Shown: positions 26,972-34,962 of the stretch, piece by piece | How positions within the stretch are numbered: the first letter of the stretch is position 1 | Layout of the letters: each line of letters opens with the position of its first letter | NCBI RefSeq assembly: GCF_005405485.1 | Contig: NZ_BJED01000015.1 | Coordinates: forward strand, 1-64,000 | Length of the DNA stretch: 64,000 bases | Direction: 5' to 3' | Source: Enterococcus hulanensis | Lineage (GTDB): Bacteria; Bacillota; Bacilli; Lactobacillales; Enterococcaceae | Made by a program: the position numbers and the translations under genes | Notes under the pieces: model-generated | Database searches by the model: none | What the model was told of the DNA's origin: nothing | The model's input: only the letters and a program-made list of their open reading frames with translations

Positions 26972-27577
26972 TCAACGGTCCAGTCCCTTTTTCTGATAAA
27001 GCTCAATAAAGATCGGCAATGAAGTATTGACTATGATCTCAGTAATTTCTTCAGGACTGTCCTCGAATCTTTTACGAATCCAAGTACCAATGATTAAATA
27101 GCTGCCTTTTGATAAATAGTCTAAATATTCATTTAAAGTCTGAGGGTCAAAATTAACCGAGAAAATCAGCGGAAGGTTGCCTTTCAGCTGTTTGTTAAAG
27201 AGACTTCGTACATATTTTAACAGGTCGATCTCACTGTTTTGCGAAGTGAGGATTTCTATTTTTTCGCGATTCTCCCAAAAAAAACGAATCACGTTTTCAA
27301 CTCTAGTGGTTAGGTTTGTACGAATAGCTTCCACACTGGGAACACCTACTTGTTCATAAAAAAGGACGTTTGATTGGAAAACGTGGGTCATTTCGGCTAG
27401 AAAATCTTCAACGATGCTGTCTAACAGATCTTCTTTGTTTTGGAATTTTTTATAAAAGGTTACACGACTAACACCGGCTTTTACTGCAATCTCACTGATT
27501 TTGATTTTTTTAAATTCAGTTGTCTGCAGCAGTTCAAGAAAAGCTACTTCGATCAGTTTACGTTTTTCATCAAACAT
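26972..27577 (-). CDS. TetR/AcrR-family transcriptional regulator
   Basis: A 201-aa TetR-type protein with the HTH IKISEIAVKAGVSRVTFYKKF after a short leading helix, and a helical C-terminal domain. I start at the Met of MFDEKRKLIEVAF, preceded by AGGGGGTG; the upstream TTG has no RBS. It is divergent from another TetR gene at 27650, with only about 70 bp between them, so the two may share control sites. No dedicated efflux or enzyme gene is adjacent on its own strand. Confidence 0.82.
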   Translation of the reverse strand: MFDEKRKLIEVAFLELLQTTEFKKIKISEIAVKAGVSRVTFYKKFQNKEDLLDSIVEDFLAEMTHVFQSNVLFYEQVGVPSVEAIRTNLTTRVENVIRFFWENREKIEILTSQNSEIDLLKYVRSLFNKQLKGNLPLIFSVNFDPQTLNEYLDYLSKGSYLIIGTWIRKRFEDSPEEITEIIVNTSLPIFIELYQKKGLDR

Positions 27578-27649
27578 AGTCACACCCCCTAATGCGATTG
27601 TAACGCGATTTGACAGCGTAGCCAAACATAGAAAGGAAAAAAAGCTAAT

Positions 27650-28258
27650 TTGAATAGAAATCTTGTGAAAAAAAGTATTTTTGACGCCTTTTTAGAGCTG
27701 TTGGCTTTGCAAAAGTATGAAGACATCACGGTTAATGAGATTGTTGAAAATGCCTATGTCAGCAGAGTGACCTTCTATAATTATTTCAAAAATAAAGACG
27801 CCCTGCTCAACGAATTACTCGACCAATTTTTAGACTCCTTCAACGAACTTCAAAAGAGTGACCCGCGATTATTGGGAAAAATGAATATTGATCAGAAAAA
27901 AGATACATATCAGGGACTCTATCCTTATACATATAAAATTCTTGATTTCTTCTATTGTAACAAGAAATTAGTGTGGGCTTTTTACAATATGAATCATGAA
28001 AAGCTGGATTTTATGCGCATCCTGCAAAAAAACTATCATGATCATTTCATCCAAGCGCTGCCTCGGCGGTTTTATGAAAATTTAGAGGAATCAAGAATTG
28101 AATATTATTCTTTGTTTATGACTAATGGAGTGATCTCTATTATTGAAAAATGGTTTGCCTCGAACTTTGAAGAAGATATCGCAGAGGTCGTTGATAAGAT
28201 TTTGGTTTTACTGATTACGAATCTAAGTGCTTTGTATTCGGAATTAGATGGAAGATAG
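27650..28258 (+). CDS. TetR/AcrR-family transcriptional regulator
   Basis: A 202-aa TetR-type protein with the HTH ITVNEIVENAYVSRVTFYNYFKNKDALL. Start is uncertain: the TTG at 27650 has AAAGGA about 12 bp upstream, and a GTG at 27665 is an alternative. The HTH helix VSRVTFY is shared with the divergent TetR, suggesting related origin. It is followed after about 40 bp by a winged-HTH gene in the same direction. Confidence 0.8.
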   Translation: MNRNLVKKSIFDAFLELLALQKYEDITVNEIVENAYVSRVTFYNYFKNKDALLNELLDQFLDSFNELQKSDPRLLGKMNIDQKKDTYQGLYPYTYKILDFFYCNKKLVWAFYNMNHEKLDFMRILQKNYHDHFIQALPRRFYENLEESRIEYYSLFMTNGVISIIEKWFASNFEEDIAEVVDKILVLLITNLSALYSELDGR

Positions 28259-28299
28259 GACAAACAACAAACAACATAGTAAAAAAGGTGGGAAAAACA

Positions 28300-28986
28300 A
28301 TGGCAAAAATATTGATAATTACGAAGAATCCATTGGCGGAACAAGACTTGCAGCTTGCACTTCAAAAGGTCAACGACGAAGTTTTTTGTACCTCCAGCTT
28401 ATTAGACCAAGTTGATTTTTATCCAGAGGTTGCCGGCTATTTTTCGATCGCCATTTTAAGCGATACGATTTCTAGTTTGGAAATGTCTAAATATTTGAGT
28501 TCGTTAAAACGAAAAGGGCTGCTGCTGTTAAGAAAAGGAGCAAAAGAACAATTAAAGGAAACGGACCTAGACTGGATGATCCCGGAAATTGATGAGTGGT
28601 TTACAGACCAGACGTCAATGGAGGAATTTATTGAGAAAATTGCTAGATTGAAGGAACAAATCGGCGAATTGAAGAGTGACGTGAGTAAAACATACAAAAA
28701 ATTCATTTCCCGTTTAACAAAAAATGAGCGGAAGGTCGTCTACTATTTATACAAGGCAAATGGATCGCAATTATCCAGAGAAGAGCTTTGCGAAAAAATC
28801 TGGGGAACCGGAGTGAATACCTCAAACGTCTGCCAGCTTTCCTTCTTAGTAAGCTGTATCCGAGAAAAAATGATCAGCGTTGGCTTTGACGAAAATGAGT
28901 TGAAAACGATGTGGGGACGAGGCTACCAACTGGGTGACACACTTGTGTCATTACTAAACAAGAACGAATTTTCCTTGAATTTATAG
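28300..28986 (+). CDS. OmpR-type winged-HTH regulator with receiver-like domain
   Basis: A 228-aa protein. Residues about 1-115 resemble a response-regulator receiver (KILIITKNPLAEQDLQLAL; SIAILSDTISS), but the usual acidic pocket and phospho-Asp/Lys pattern are not clear, so it may not be phosphorylated. Residues about 135-225 form an OmpR/PhoB winged HTH (LTKNERKVVYYLYKANG; LSREELCEKIWG; MWGRGYQLG). No histidine kinase is nearby. I start at the ATG at 28300 behind AAGGTGG. Its 3' end carries a copy of the TGACACA palindrome. Confidence 0.75.
   Translation: MAKILIITKNPLAEQDLQLALQKVNDEVFCTSSLLDQVDFYPEVAGYFSIAILSDTISSLEMSKYLSSLKRKGLLLLRKGAKEQLKETDLDWMIPEIDEWFTDQTSMEEFIEKIARLKEQIGELKSDVSKTYKKFISRLTKNERKVVYYLYKANGSQLSREELCEKIWGTGVNTSNVCQLSFLVSCIREKMISVGFDENELKTMWGRGYQLGDTLVSLLNKNEFSLNL
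28935..28950. repeat. Second coding-sequence copy of the TetR-type palindrome
   Basis: TGACACACTTGTGTCA, identical to 24981-24996 and sharing both half-sites with the operator at 24711-24726. It lies 36 bp before the end of the winged-HTH gene and about 200 bp before the arginase-fold gene. Confidence 0.6.
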
Positions 28987-29148
28987 TTTATTTTCAAGGC
29001 GGATGATTAACTGGCATATTTTACAATACGGTTATTTGATCGGAAACTATGCGGCCGATTAATTGAAGCCGAGGACTCAGATTTGCATCTGCAAAGCAAA
29101 TAAAGGTAAGATGAAAGCAGTAAATAAATCGATAGAGGAGAGGCAACC

Positions 29149-30000
29149 TTGAATACAACCCTTCGCTTAAAAGTACCTCAATGGCAAGGCGGCAATAACC
29201 CCGTCTACTCAATTGGCTCTGATCTGCTTTCGTTTCTGGTTCCTAAAAATTTGGAGCAAAAAGATCTTACCGTACCCGTTCCTCAGTATGAGCAGCCGCT
29301 GGTGAAAGAAAATGGCGTGACGGCTCAAAGTATCGTCGCTGAAATTGTGACGAACACAATGGCGCTGATCGAAGAGGAGTCGCCGGACAAGATTATTACA
29401 TTAGGCGGCGATTGTTTAGTTTCGCAGGCGCCATTTGATTACTTGCATGGAAAGTATGGGGAGCGATTGGGAATTATTTGGCTTGATGCGCATCCTGATA
29501 TTTCGACGCCGGATATTTTCTTCAATGAGCATGCGATGGTCTTGGGGAATTTGTTAAATGACGGTGATCCTGTTCTTGCGGCTAAGGTGCAGCATCCTTT
29601 TGCGGCAAGTGATGTTTTATATGTCGGACTTCAAGAACCTACTGCTGATGAAAAGCTGATTTTGCAGCGATTGGGAATCGACTATAAAGTCCAAGCTCAG
29701 GCATGTTTAAAACCAGATGCGATCAAAGAATGGTTGGAAAAAAATCAGTTTACGAAGGTAGTCGTCCACTTTGATCTGGATGTTTTAGATCCAAATGAAT
29801 TTCGTTCTATTTATTTCGCAGAGCCGGGTGTTGCGGATTATTCTGCGGCGGCGGGGAAGATGACGCTGCAGGAAGTGAAAGAAACGATGGCGGCCATCGC
29901 GGAACAAAGTGAGATCGTCGGTTTGACGATCGCCGAGCTTCTGCCTTGGGATGTTCAGAACTTGAAGAATCTTTTGAACGACTTTGATATTTTTAGATAA
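29149..30000 (+). CDS. Arginase/agmatinase-family protein
   Basis: A 283-aa ureohydrolase-fold enzyme. Metal-binding motifs are present: DAHPD (Asp113, His115, Asp117) and FDLDVLDP (Asp209, Asp211). The first metal ligand, normally His in GGDHS, is Cys89 in GGDC, so metal choice or activity may differ. The TTG at 29149 is the likely start, behind GAGGAGAGG. It stands alone with a terminator shared with the convergent exopolysaccharide operon. Substrate cannot be assigned. Confidence 0.82.
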   Translation: MNTTLRLKVPQWQGGNNPVYSIGSDLLSFLVPKNLEQKDLTVPVPQYEQPLVKENGVTAQSIVAEIVTNTMALIEEESPDKIITLGGDCLVSQAPFDYLHGKYGERLGIIWLDAHPDISTPDIFFNEHAMVLGNLLNDGDPVLAAKVQHPFAASDVLYVGLQEPTADEKLILQRLGIDYKVQAQACLKPDAIKEWLEKNQFTKVVVHFDLDVLDPNEFRSIYFAEPGVADYSAAAGKMTLQEVKETMAAIAEQSEIVGLTIAELLPWDVQNLKNLLNDFDIFR

Positions 30001-30004
30001 GCAA

Positions 30005-30036
30005 AAAGACAAGAAGCGCAGCCGCTTCTTGTCTTT
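30005..30036. terminator. Bidirectional terminator
   Basis: AAAGACAAGAAGCG (30005-30018) pairs with CGCTTCTTGTCTTT (30023-30036), a perfect 14-bp stem between the arginase-fold gene (+) and the exopolysaccharide operon (-). Confidence 0.9.
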
Positions 30037-31153
30037 ATTTTTGATTCATTTGCATAGTCACTAGCGTTGCTAACGTATCGCCGTAATAATCATTGCCCGA
30101 TAAGTCATCGCTGACTACCCAAGATTGCGTGTCCACGAGATCTCCATAGGCTTCCTTTTGTTTTGCGGCGTATAAAATCGGTGCCGAGAAGTTTTTGGAG
30201 CGGCTTGACGATAATGATTTTCCTGAAAGGGTGTAGCCTTCGGTGATCGTTTGTTCTTTTAAAAAGAAGTTCATCATCTTGCTTAGTATCTGATTGACCT
30301 CTTTATCGTTCGAGCTGGCCAGCCGCCAAGGAATCCGACAAGCATTGGCGCCATAATTACCGTCATTGGCATTAGCGATCTGATCTTTTTTCGCAGGGGT
30401 GATCGCGGCATCTTTTACCCAAGCAAAGTCTGGGATCAATCCGGTTTTGTGCTGCTTGCTCATTGACTCCAAGGCCTTTACGGAATTTGTTTTGAGTGTC
30501 CGCCAAAAGTCGTCGCCGCTGAATGCTGCGAAGGTATCGAAATAGCTGGGGATGATATCGGAAGGTCGGATCAGATTATAAAATTCAGAATCCTTTGTCG
30601 CCCAAGCTCCCACAGTCAACAGCTTGTTGGTTGAATTATAGTTTCTCGTCTTAATCGCTGTGAGCAGCTTTTTCGCCGCCTGTTGATAATCTGTCGAGCG
30701 GTCTGGCCACTGCTTGCTTGCCTCGATCAAGGCATAGGCAATATCCAGATCGCCGTCTGTGGCATTGGTCGTTTCTTTTGCGACCTGCTTTTCATTTTCG
30801 AATTTTTGCCGCCAGCTCATTAACGGATTATCTTTGCTGATTTGAAAATTACTGTAATAGCGGTAAAGCTCATTGAACTCTTCCTCGGAAGCCCAGCCGC
30901 GTTTTGCCGCTTGGATGGTGATCAGCATTCCGTAACCGTGGCCTTCAGAAAGGGAAATGTCCGTTTTTCCCTTAGGATTTGTTTTGACGAAGGTTCCTTC
31001 ATCGTTTTCTCTTACATAAGCAGAACGCCATTGTTGATAGGTTTCTTTTTCTAACTTGGTTTGATTGTCGTTTATATTAAAAACCACCGCTGCTACATAA
31101 CCAAAAAAAATCAGAGCCAGCAGTGACCACATAATTGCAGGACGTTTGCGCAT
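30035..31153 (-). CDS. GH8 glycosyl hydrolase of the exopolysaccharide operon
   Basis: A 372-aa secreted or membrane-anchored hydrolase: an N-terminal hydrophobic segment (residues about 7-26) and a GH8 (BcsZ/PssZ-like) alpha6/alpha6 domain. The catalytic Glu70 lies in SEGHGYGM and the acidic ATDGDLDIAYAL motif (Asp133, Asp135) is intact. GH8 enzymes in such loci trim or release the nascent polysaccharide. It is the last gene of the minus-strand operon and follows the GT2 synthase by 12 bp. Confidence 0.88.
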   Translation of the reverse strand: MRKRPAIMWSLLALIFFGYVAAVVFNINDNQTKLEKETYQQWRSAYVRENDEGTFVKTNPKGKTDISLSEGHGYGMLITIQAAKRGWASEEEFNELYRYYSNFQISKDNPLMSWRQKFENEKQVAKETTNATDGDLDIAYALIEASKQWPDRSTDYQQAAKKLLTAIKTRNYNSTNKLLTVGAWATKDSEFYNLIRPSDIIPSYFDTFAAFSGDDFWRTLKTNSVKALESMSKQHKTGLIPDFAWVKDAAITPAKKDQIANANDGNYGANACRIPWRLASSNDKEVNQILSKMMNFFLKEQTITEGYTLSGKSLSSSRSKNFSAPILYAAKQKEAYGDLVDTQSWVVSDDLSGNDYYGDTLATLVTMQMNQK

Positions 31154-31165
31154 AAAAATTGCCTC

Positions 31166-32479
31166 CTAGTCGTCGAAACGTTGTGTTTTATACCATTTAC
31201 TGCTATCACGCCGAAATATTTTGTCTCCTATATAAGAAAAGAGCGACACGATCGATATTCCGATGAACAATAAGGAATAGGTGAAGTATGATGCAATGGC
31301 ATAAAAGAAATTGGCTGTGGTAGCCTGTCCAAATTGACTGGATAAGGCTAGTTGAATTTGCAGCAGGTAGATGGCAAACATCAATGCCCAATTTACTAAT
31401 AAAAGTGCCCCAATTTGGCGATTGCTTCCGCCAAACGTAAAGATCACATCAATCGAAGGAAACCAAATATGCAGGATCATAGCGATCAAATTGGCGATAA
31501 ACATGATATTCGATAAAATGATCGCGCTGGTAAACCAGAAAAACGTATTGAAGTAATAAATACTCTGCAGGCGAATGCGCCAGTTTGAACCGCCGAAGAT
31601 ATCCTTCATATTATTGAGGATGACTTCATAATTTCCCTTGGCCCAACGTTTTCGCTGACGATAATAGACCGCAAGTGTTTCAGGTTCTTGCTGGAAGGCC
31701 TCGGCTCGAGAAGCCAGGGCGATCAGTTTGCCCAGCTTCATGATTCTAAAGCTTAGGGCAGTATCTTCAGTCAAGGCACCATTATCCCAGCCGCCTAGTT
31801 CTTTGATCAGCTGCGTTTGAATAATGAAATTGGTGCCGGGAATCTGTCCAATCTTAAACAGCTGCCACATCCCGGTATGGATGATCCGCTGACTAGTTAC
31901 GATCTCTAAGTTAATACAGCGGGTCAAAAAGTTGCGTTTGTAATTTCTGGTTTTGTTGCGGCCAAAGACTGCAGCATAGCGCTCGGGATCTTCCAGTGCC
32001 TTTTGGACCAAAAAATACAGCGCATTTTGTTCAGGCATCGCATCGGCATCGTAGACACACAAGTATTCTCCATGGGCGATTTTTAACGAGTCGTTCAGCA
32101 CCCCAGCTTTGCCGCCGGTTCCTCTGCGATCAATCACTTTAGTCAAATAGTAGCCTTCATTTTCAGCTTGTTGGAAGATCGCGTGAACGCGTTCATAGGT
32201 ATCGTCGTCACAATTATCCGCAAATACGAGAATCTCCATTTTTTCCCGCGGATAGTTCATACTCAAAATGGCCTTCACCGTATCTTGGATCACGATCTCC
32301 TCATTATGTGCCGGCACCACGATCGTAATCAGCGGGTAGGAGCTGAGGGGCTCTAAACGATTTTTCGGCGGCCGAATATTTTTCAGCAGAAAATAAACAG
32401 CACCAAATAAGATAACCAAGGTAACGAGCAGCGAGAACCAGATCGAGATGATCCCGATCATTAATAATATTGCACTCAT
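31166..32479 (-). CDS. Processive GT2 polysaccharide synthase (BcsA/PssC-like)
   Basis: A 437-aa membrane glycosyltransferase. One or two N-terminal helices precede the GT2 catalytic domain: VVPAHNEE (55-61), DAD at 144-146, TED at 237-239 and QRKRW at 275-279, the full set of processive synthase motifs. Several C-terminal helices (about 310-425) would form the export channel. There is no PilZ domain, so c-di-GMP, if involved, must act through another protein. Its start overlaps the stop of the 46-aa ORF upstream. The neighbouring epimerase suggests UDP-ManNAc as a donor. Confidence 0.9.
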   Translation of the reverse strand: MSAILLMIGIISIWFSLLVTLVILFGAVYFLLKNIRPPKNRLEPLSSYPLITIVVPAHNEEIVIQDTVKAILSMNYPREKMEILVFADNCDDDTYERVHAIFQQAENEGYYLTKVIDRRGTGGKAGVLNDSLKIAHGEYLCVYDADAMPEQNALYFLVQKALEDPERYAAVFGRNKTRNYKRNFLTRCINLEIVTSQRIIHTGMWQLFKIGQIPGTNFIIQTQLIKELGGWDNGALTEDTALSFRIMKLGKLIALASRAEAFQQEPETLAVYYRQRKRWAKGNYEVILNNMKDIFGGSNWRIRLQSIYYFNTFFWFTSAIILSNIMFIANLIAMILHIWFPSIDVIFTFGGSNRQIGALLLVNWALMFAIYLLQIQLALSSQFGQATTANFFYAIASYFTYSLLFIGISIVSLFSYIGDKIFRRDSSKWYKTQRFDD

Positions 32480-32619
32480 CAGTAATCGCGCCTCCTAAAG
32501 TAACGCCAGATTCGGTCCTTGATAATCAATAAGCAGAAAAATAAAACCACGGCGGCGACAAAAAATATTCCTGTGACGACCTTACTCGCTTCAAAGAAAT
32601 AAATGAGTAGTTGATCCAT
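32479..32619 (-). CDS. 46-aa single-pass membrane peptide of the exopolysaccharide operon
   Basis: A 46-codon ORF beginning MDQLLIYFFEASK, with one membrane segment of about 20 residues and a very basic C-terminus (RIWRYFRRRDY). GGAGG lies just upstream of the ATG. Its stop overlaps the synthase start as ATGA, so it is translationally coupled. Its position and topology suggest a small accessory subunit of the synthase. I know no family name for it. Confidence 0.78.
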   Translation of the reverse strand: MDQLLIYFFEASKVVTGIFFVAAVVLFFCLLIIKDRIWRYFRRRDY

Positions 32620-32633
32620 GTCTATTTCCCTCC

Positions 32634-33500
32634 TTATAAAATGTATTCATCGGTCAAATCGGCTTCGGAGCGTCGTCTTACCCGACTGATCACTTGCTCT
32701 GCGGTTAATTCCGTAGAGCCTTCAATTGTAATTTCGCCGAAACGGATGACGGTGTTTTGCGAACGCTCAAAATTCTTAAACGGAAAAAGCGAGAATTGTG
32801 TTTTGGTTATTCGGTTCAATTCTTGAATGAAGGTCAGACTGTCGCCTGATTGATAGACAGGAGACATGACGACAAAGGTTCCATCGCCTAAATAAAACTG
32901 GTCTTCTTCCGGCAACCGAATATCACTCAGTTCTTGTGATAACGCCTGCAGCAATTGATCCGTCGCTTGGGCATTTTGATACCTCAATTGCTCGATGTAA
33001 TCGACCATGTAAAAGGATACGATAAGTCCCCGGCCAGATTTGACATATAAATTCATGGCACATTTAAATTTCTCAAAGCGTGCCTCGAATTCTTCTTTAT
33101 TATATAATCCGGTCGTTTCGTCCAAGGTTGTCAAGTATCGGTGCATTCGTGGCTGAAAAGTGTTTAAGCGCCGATTGAACAGCACGCTATTTTTCGCAAT
33201 AAGTCCCAACACAGCAAAGATCGGGATCACGATGATCAAGTAAATTTTTTCCAGTCTCGGCATAATGATAGGCGTGTAATATAGAAGAAAGGTTCCCGTC
33301 GTCATCACTAACATAGAAAAGACCGCGACCGTGATCGTATTTCCTAAAAAACCTACGAGTAATCCAAAAAAGGCTAGAAGAGAAATACTCAACACCGGCA
33401 CAAAACCAAAGCGATCATCTAAAATCAAATTTTGAACGAGAAAGACGGCGGCTACCAAGATCATCATCCACTCGATTCGAATTCGTCGTATATATTTCAT
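32634..33500 (-). CDS. Membrane protein with degenerate GGDEF domain (PssE-like)
   Basis: A 288-aa protein: about four membrane helices (residues 12-115), then a GGDEF-fold domain starting at DETTGLYNKEEFEARF. The active-site GGDEF is replaced by LGDGTF, and no RxxD inhibitory site is seen at the normal place (P-E-E-D). It should therefore not make c-di-GMP and may be purely structural, or bind a ligand in an altered way. In Listeria a degenerate GGDEF protein (PssE) activates the synthase. It lies between the epimerase and the 46-aa ORF. Confidence 0.8.
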   Translation of the reverse strand: MKYIRRIRIEWMMILVAAVFLVQNLILDDRFGFVPVLSISLLAFFGLLVGFLGNTITVAVFSMLVMTTGTFLLYYTPIIMPRLEKIYLIIVIPIFAVLGLIAKNSVLFNRRLNTFQPRMHRYLTTLDETTGLYNKEEFEARFEKFKCAMNLYVKSGRGLIVSFYMVDYIEQLRYQNAQATDQLLQALSQELSDIRLPEEDQFYLGDGTFVVMSPVYQSGDSLTFIQELNRITKTQFSLFPFKNFERSQNTVIRFGEITIEGSTELTAEQVISRVRRRSEADLTDEYIL

Positions 33501-33513
33501 AGTATTGTTCTCC

Positions 33514-34647
33514 TTAAAGGCTGAAGTCTTTTGGGCGTTCCGCTAATTGAAAATAATGGGCGATCGCTTCTGTAATTCGTTCACTGGCTTTTCCATCACC
33601 ATAGGGATTGCTGGCCTTTGCCATTTTTTCATAAGCAGCCGAATCCTCGAATAATTCTTTGATGGTTGCGTAAACAGTCTCGGAGCCGGTTCCAACCAAG
33701 CGCAAGGTACCTGCTGCGACACCTTCCGGCCGTTCTGTTTGATCCCGTAGAACTAATACCGGAACACCCAAGGACGGCGCTTCTTCTTGAACCCCGCCGG
33801 AATCGGTTAAGATCAAATAGCTTTGTTTGGCATAGTTGTGAAAATCAATCACGTCTAAAGGTTCGATCAAGGAAATATTTTCTAAGCTGCCTAACGTCTC
33901 TTGGGCAACTTTTCGCACCGCTGGATTTTTGTGCATTGGAAAAATGAATTGTGTATCTGGATAATCAATCGCCGCTTTTTTGATTGCGTTAAATACAGCC
34001 TGCATCGGTTCACCTAAATTTTCCCGCCGATGCATAGTGACCAAAACGATTCTCTTTCGACCCTTGGAAACGGCGGAGGGAATCGTATAGTTTTTGTCGA
34101 TGGTGTTTTCCATTGCATCGATCGCTGTATTTCCTGTAACGTATAGATATTTTTCCGAATGACTTTCCTTGACTAGATTTTCTTTGCTCTTCATCGTTGG
34201 AGCAAAATAAAGATCGGTCAGATCATCTGCTAATTGTCGATTCATCTCTTCGGGAAAGGGGGAATACTTGTCCCACGTCCGCAGACCAGCTTCGACATGG
34301 CCAATCGGGATCTGTTGATAAAAAGCGGCTAAAGCAGCCGAAAAAGTTGTAGTAGTATCTCCGTGAACCAATAAAATATCCGGCCGCTCCTTTAACAAAA
34401 TAGTGGTTAATTTTTCAAGAACACGGCTAGTAATCTCGCTCAAGGTCTGACCCTGGTGCATGATATTCAAATCATAGTCGGGAACGATCGAAAAGGCCTG
34501 CAAGACTTGATCGAGCATTTCTCGATGCTGACCAGTAACCACTACCTTGCTCTCAAAGCGATCATCCGCCGCTAGTTTCTTAGCCAGTGGTGCCATCTTG
34601 ATGGCTTCCGGTCGCGTTCCAAATACTAAAAATACTTTTTTTCTCAT
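33514..34647 (-). CDS. mnaA: UDP-N-acetylglucosamine 2-epimerase (non-hydrolysing)
   Basis: A 377-aa cytoplasmic enzyme that interconverts UDP-GlcNAc and UDP-ManNAc. Family motifs are intact: FGTRPEAIKMAPL, VHGDTTT, GHVEAGLRT, MHRRENLG and TDSGGVQEEAP. I start at the ATG at 34647 behind GTGGGGGTT; an in-frame upstream start would add five residues. As first gene of the exopolysaccharide operon it would supply UDP-ManNAc to the GT2 synthase. A second, housekeeping copy for teichoic acid could exist elsewhere. Confidence 0.92.
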   Translation of the reverse strand: MRKKVFLVFGTRPEAIKMAPLAKKLAADDRFESKVVVTGQHREMLDQVLQAFSIVPDYDLNIMHQGQTLSEITSRVLEKLTTILLKERPDILLVHGDTTTTFSAALAAFYQQIPIGHVEAGLRTWDKYSPFPEEMNRQLADDLTDLYFAPTMKSKENLVKESHSEKYLYVTGNTAIDAMENTIDKNYTIPSAVSKGRKRIVLVTMHRRENLGEPMQAVFNAIKKAAIDYPDTQFIFPMHKNPAVRKVAQETLGSLENISLIEPLDVIDFHNYAKQSYLILTDSGGVQEEAPSLGVPVLVLRDQTERPEGVAAGTLRLVGTGSETVYATIKELFEDSAAYEKMAKASNPYGDGKASERITEAIAHYFQLAERPKDFSL

Positions 34648-34772
34648 AATGAACCCCCACAAAATTTCATTTTTTTATGAATAAATCAACTGTATTTAAT
34701 AGAAAAATAAAAGACGATAATTAATTTGCAAGAAATTAATTATCACTTATCTTTAAATTATGTGCACTAGTT

Positions 34773-34801
34773 AGTATAGGGAACGTTCGTTATTTTGTCT
34801 T
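34773..34801 (-). promoter_or_regulatory. Promoter of the exopolysaccharide operon
   Basis: On the minus strand, AAGACA (34801-34796), 17-bp spacer and TATACT (34778-34773), about 125 bp before the epimerase start. The spacer contains the 8-bp palindrome GAACGTTC, a possible operator. The rest of the 34663-34912 interval is AT-rich, with no other gene. Confidence 0.55.
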
Positions 34802-34912
34802 ATAAAAAGCCTTGTTATTCTCATAGATTATAGAAATATAATAATTATCAAATATGAGAAAAAAACAATAAGCAGAGCAGCGGAGTTTCATCTTTAAGGA
34901 AAAGCAGCTGAT

Positions 34913-34961
34913 ACAAAAAAACCGTGAGAATCTCAGCTTTATCGAGCGAGATTCTCACGGT
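34913..34961 (-). terminator. Terminator of the CydDC-like operon
   Basis: ACCGTGAGAATCTC (34921-34934) pairs perfectly with GAGATTCTCACGGT (34948-34961), followed on the minus strand by a T run. Confidence 0.9.
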
Positions 34962-34962
34962 C

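Noticed and set aside
30842-31054. Plus-strand ORF opposite the GH8 gene
   Set aside because: Shadow; the GH8 frame has full catalytic motifs.
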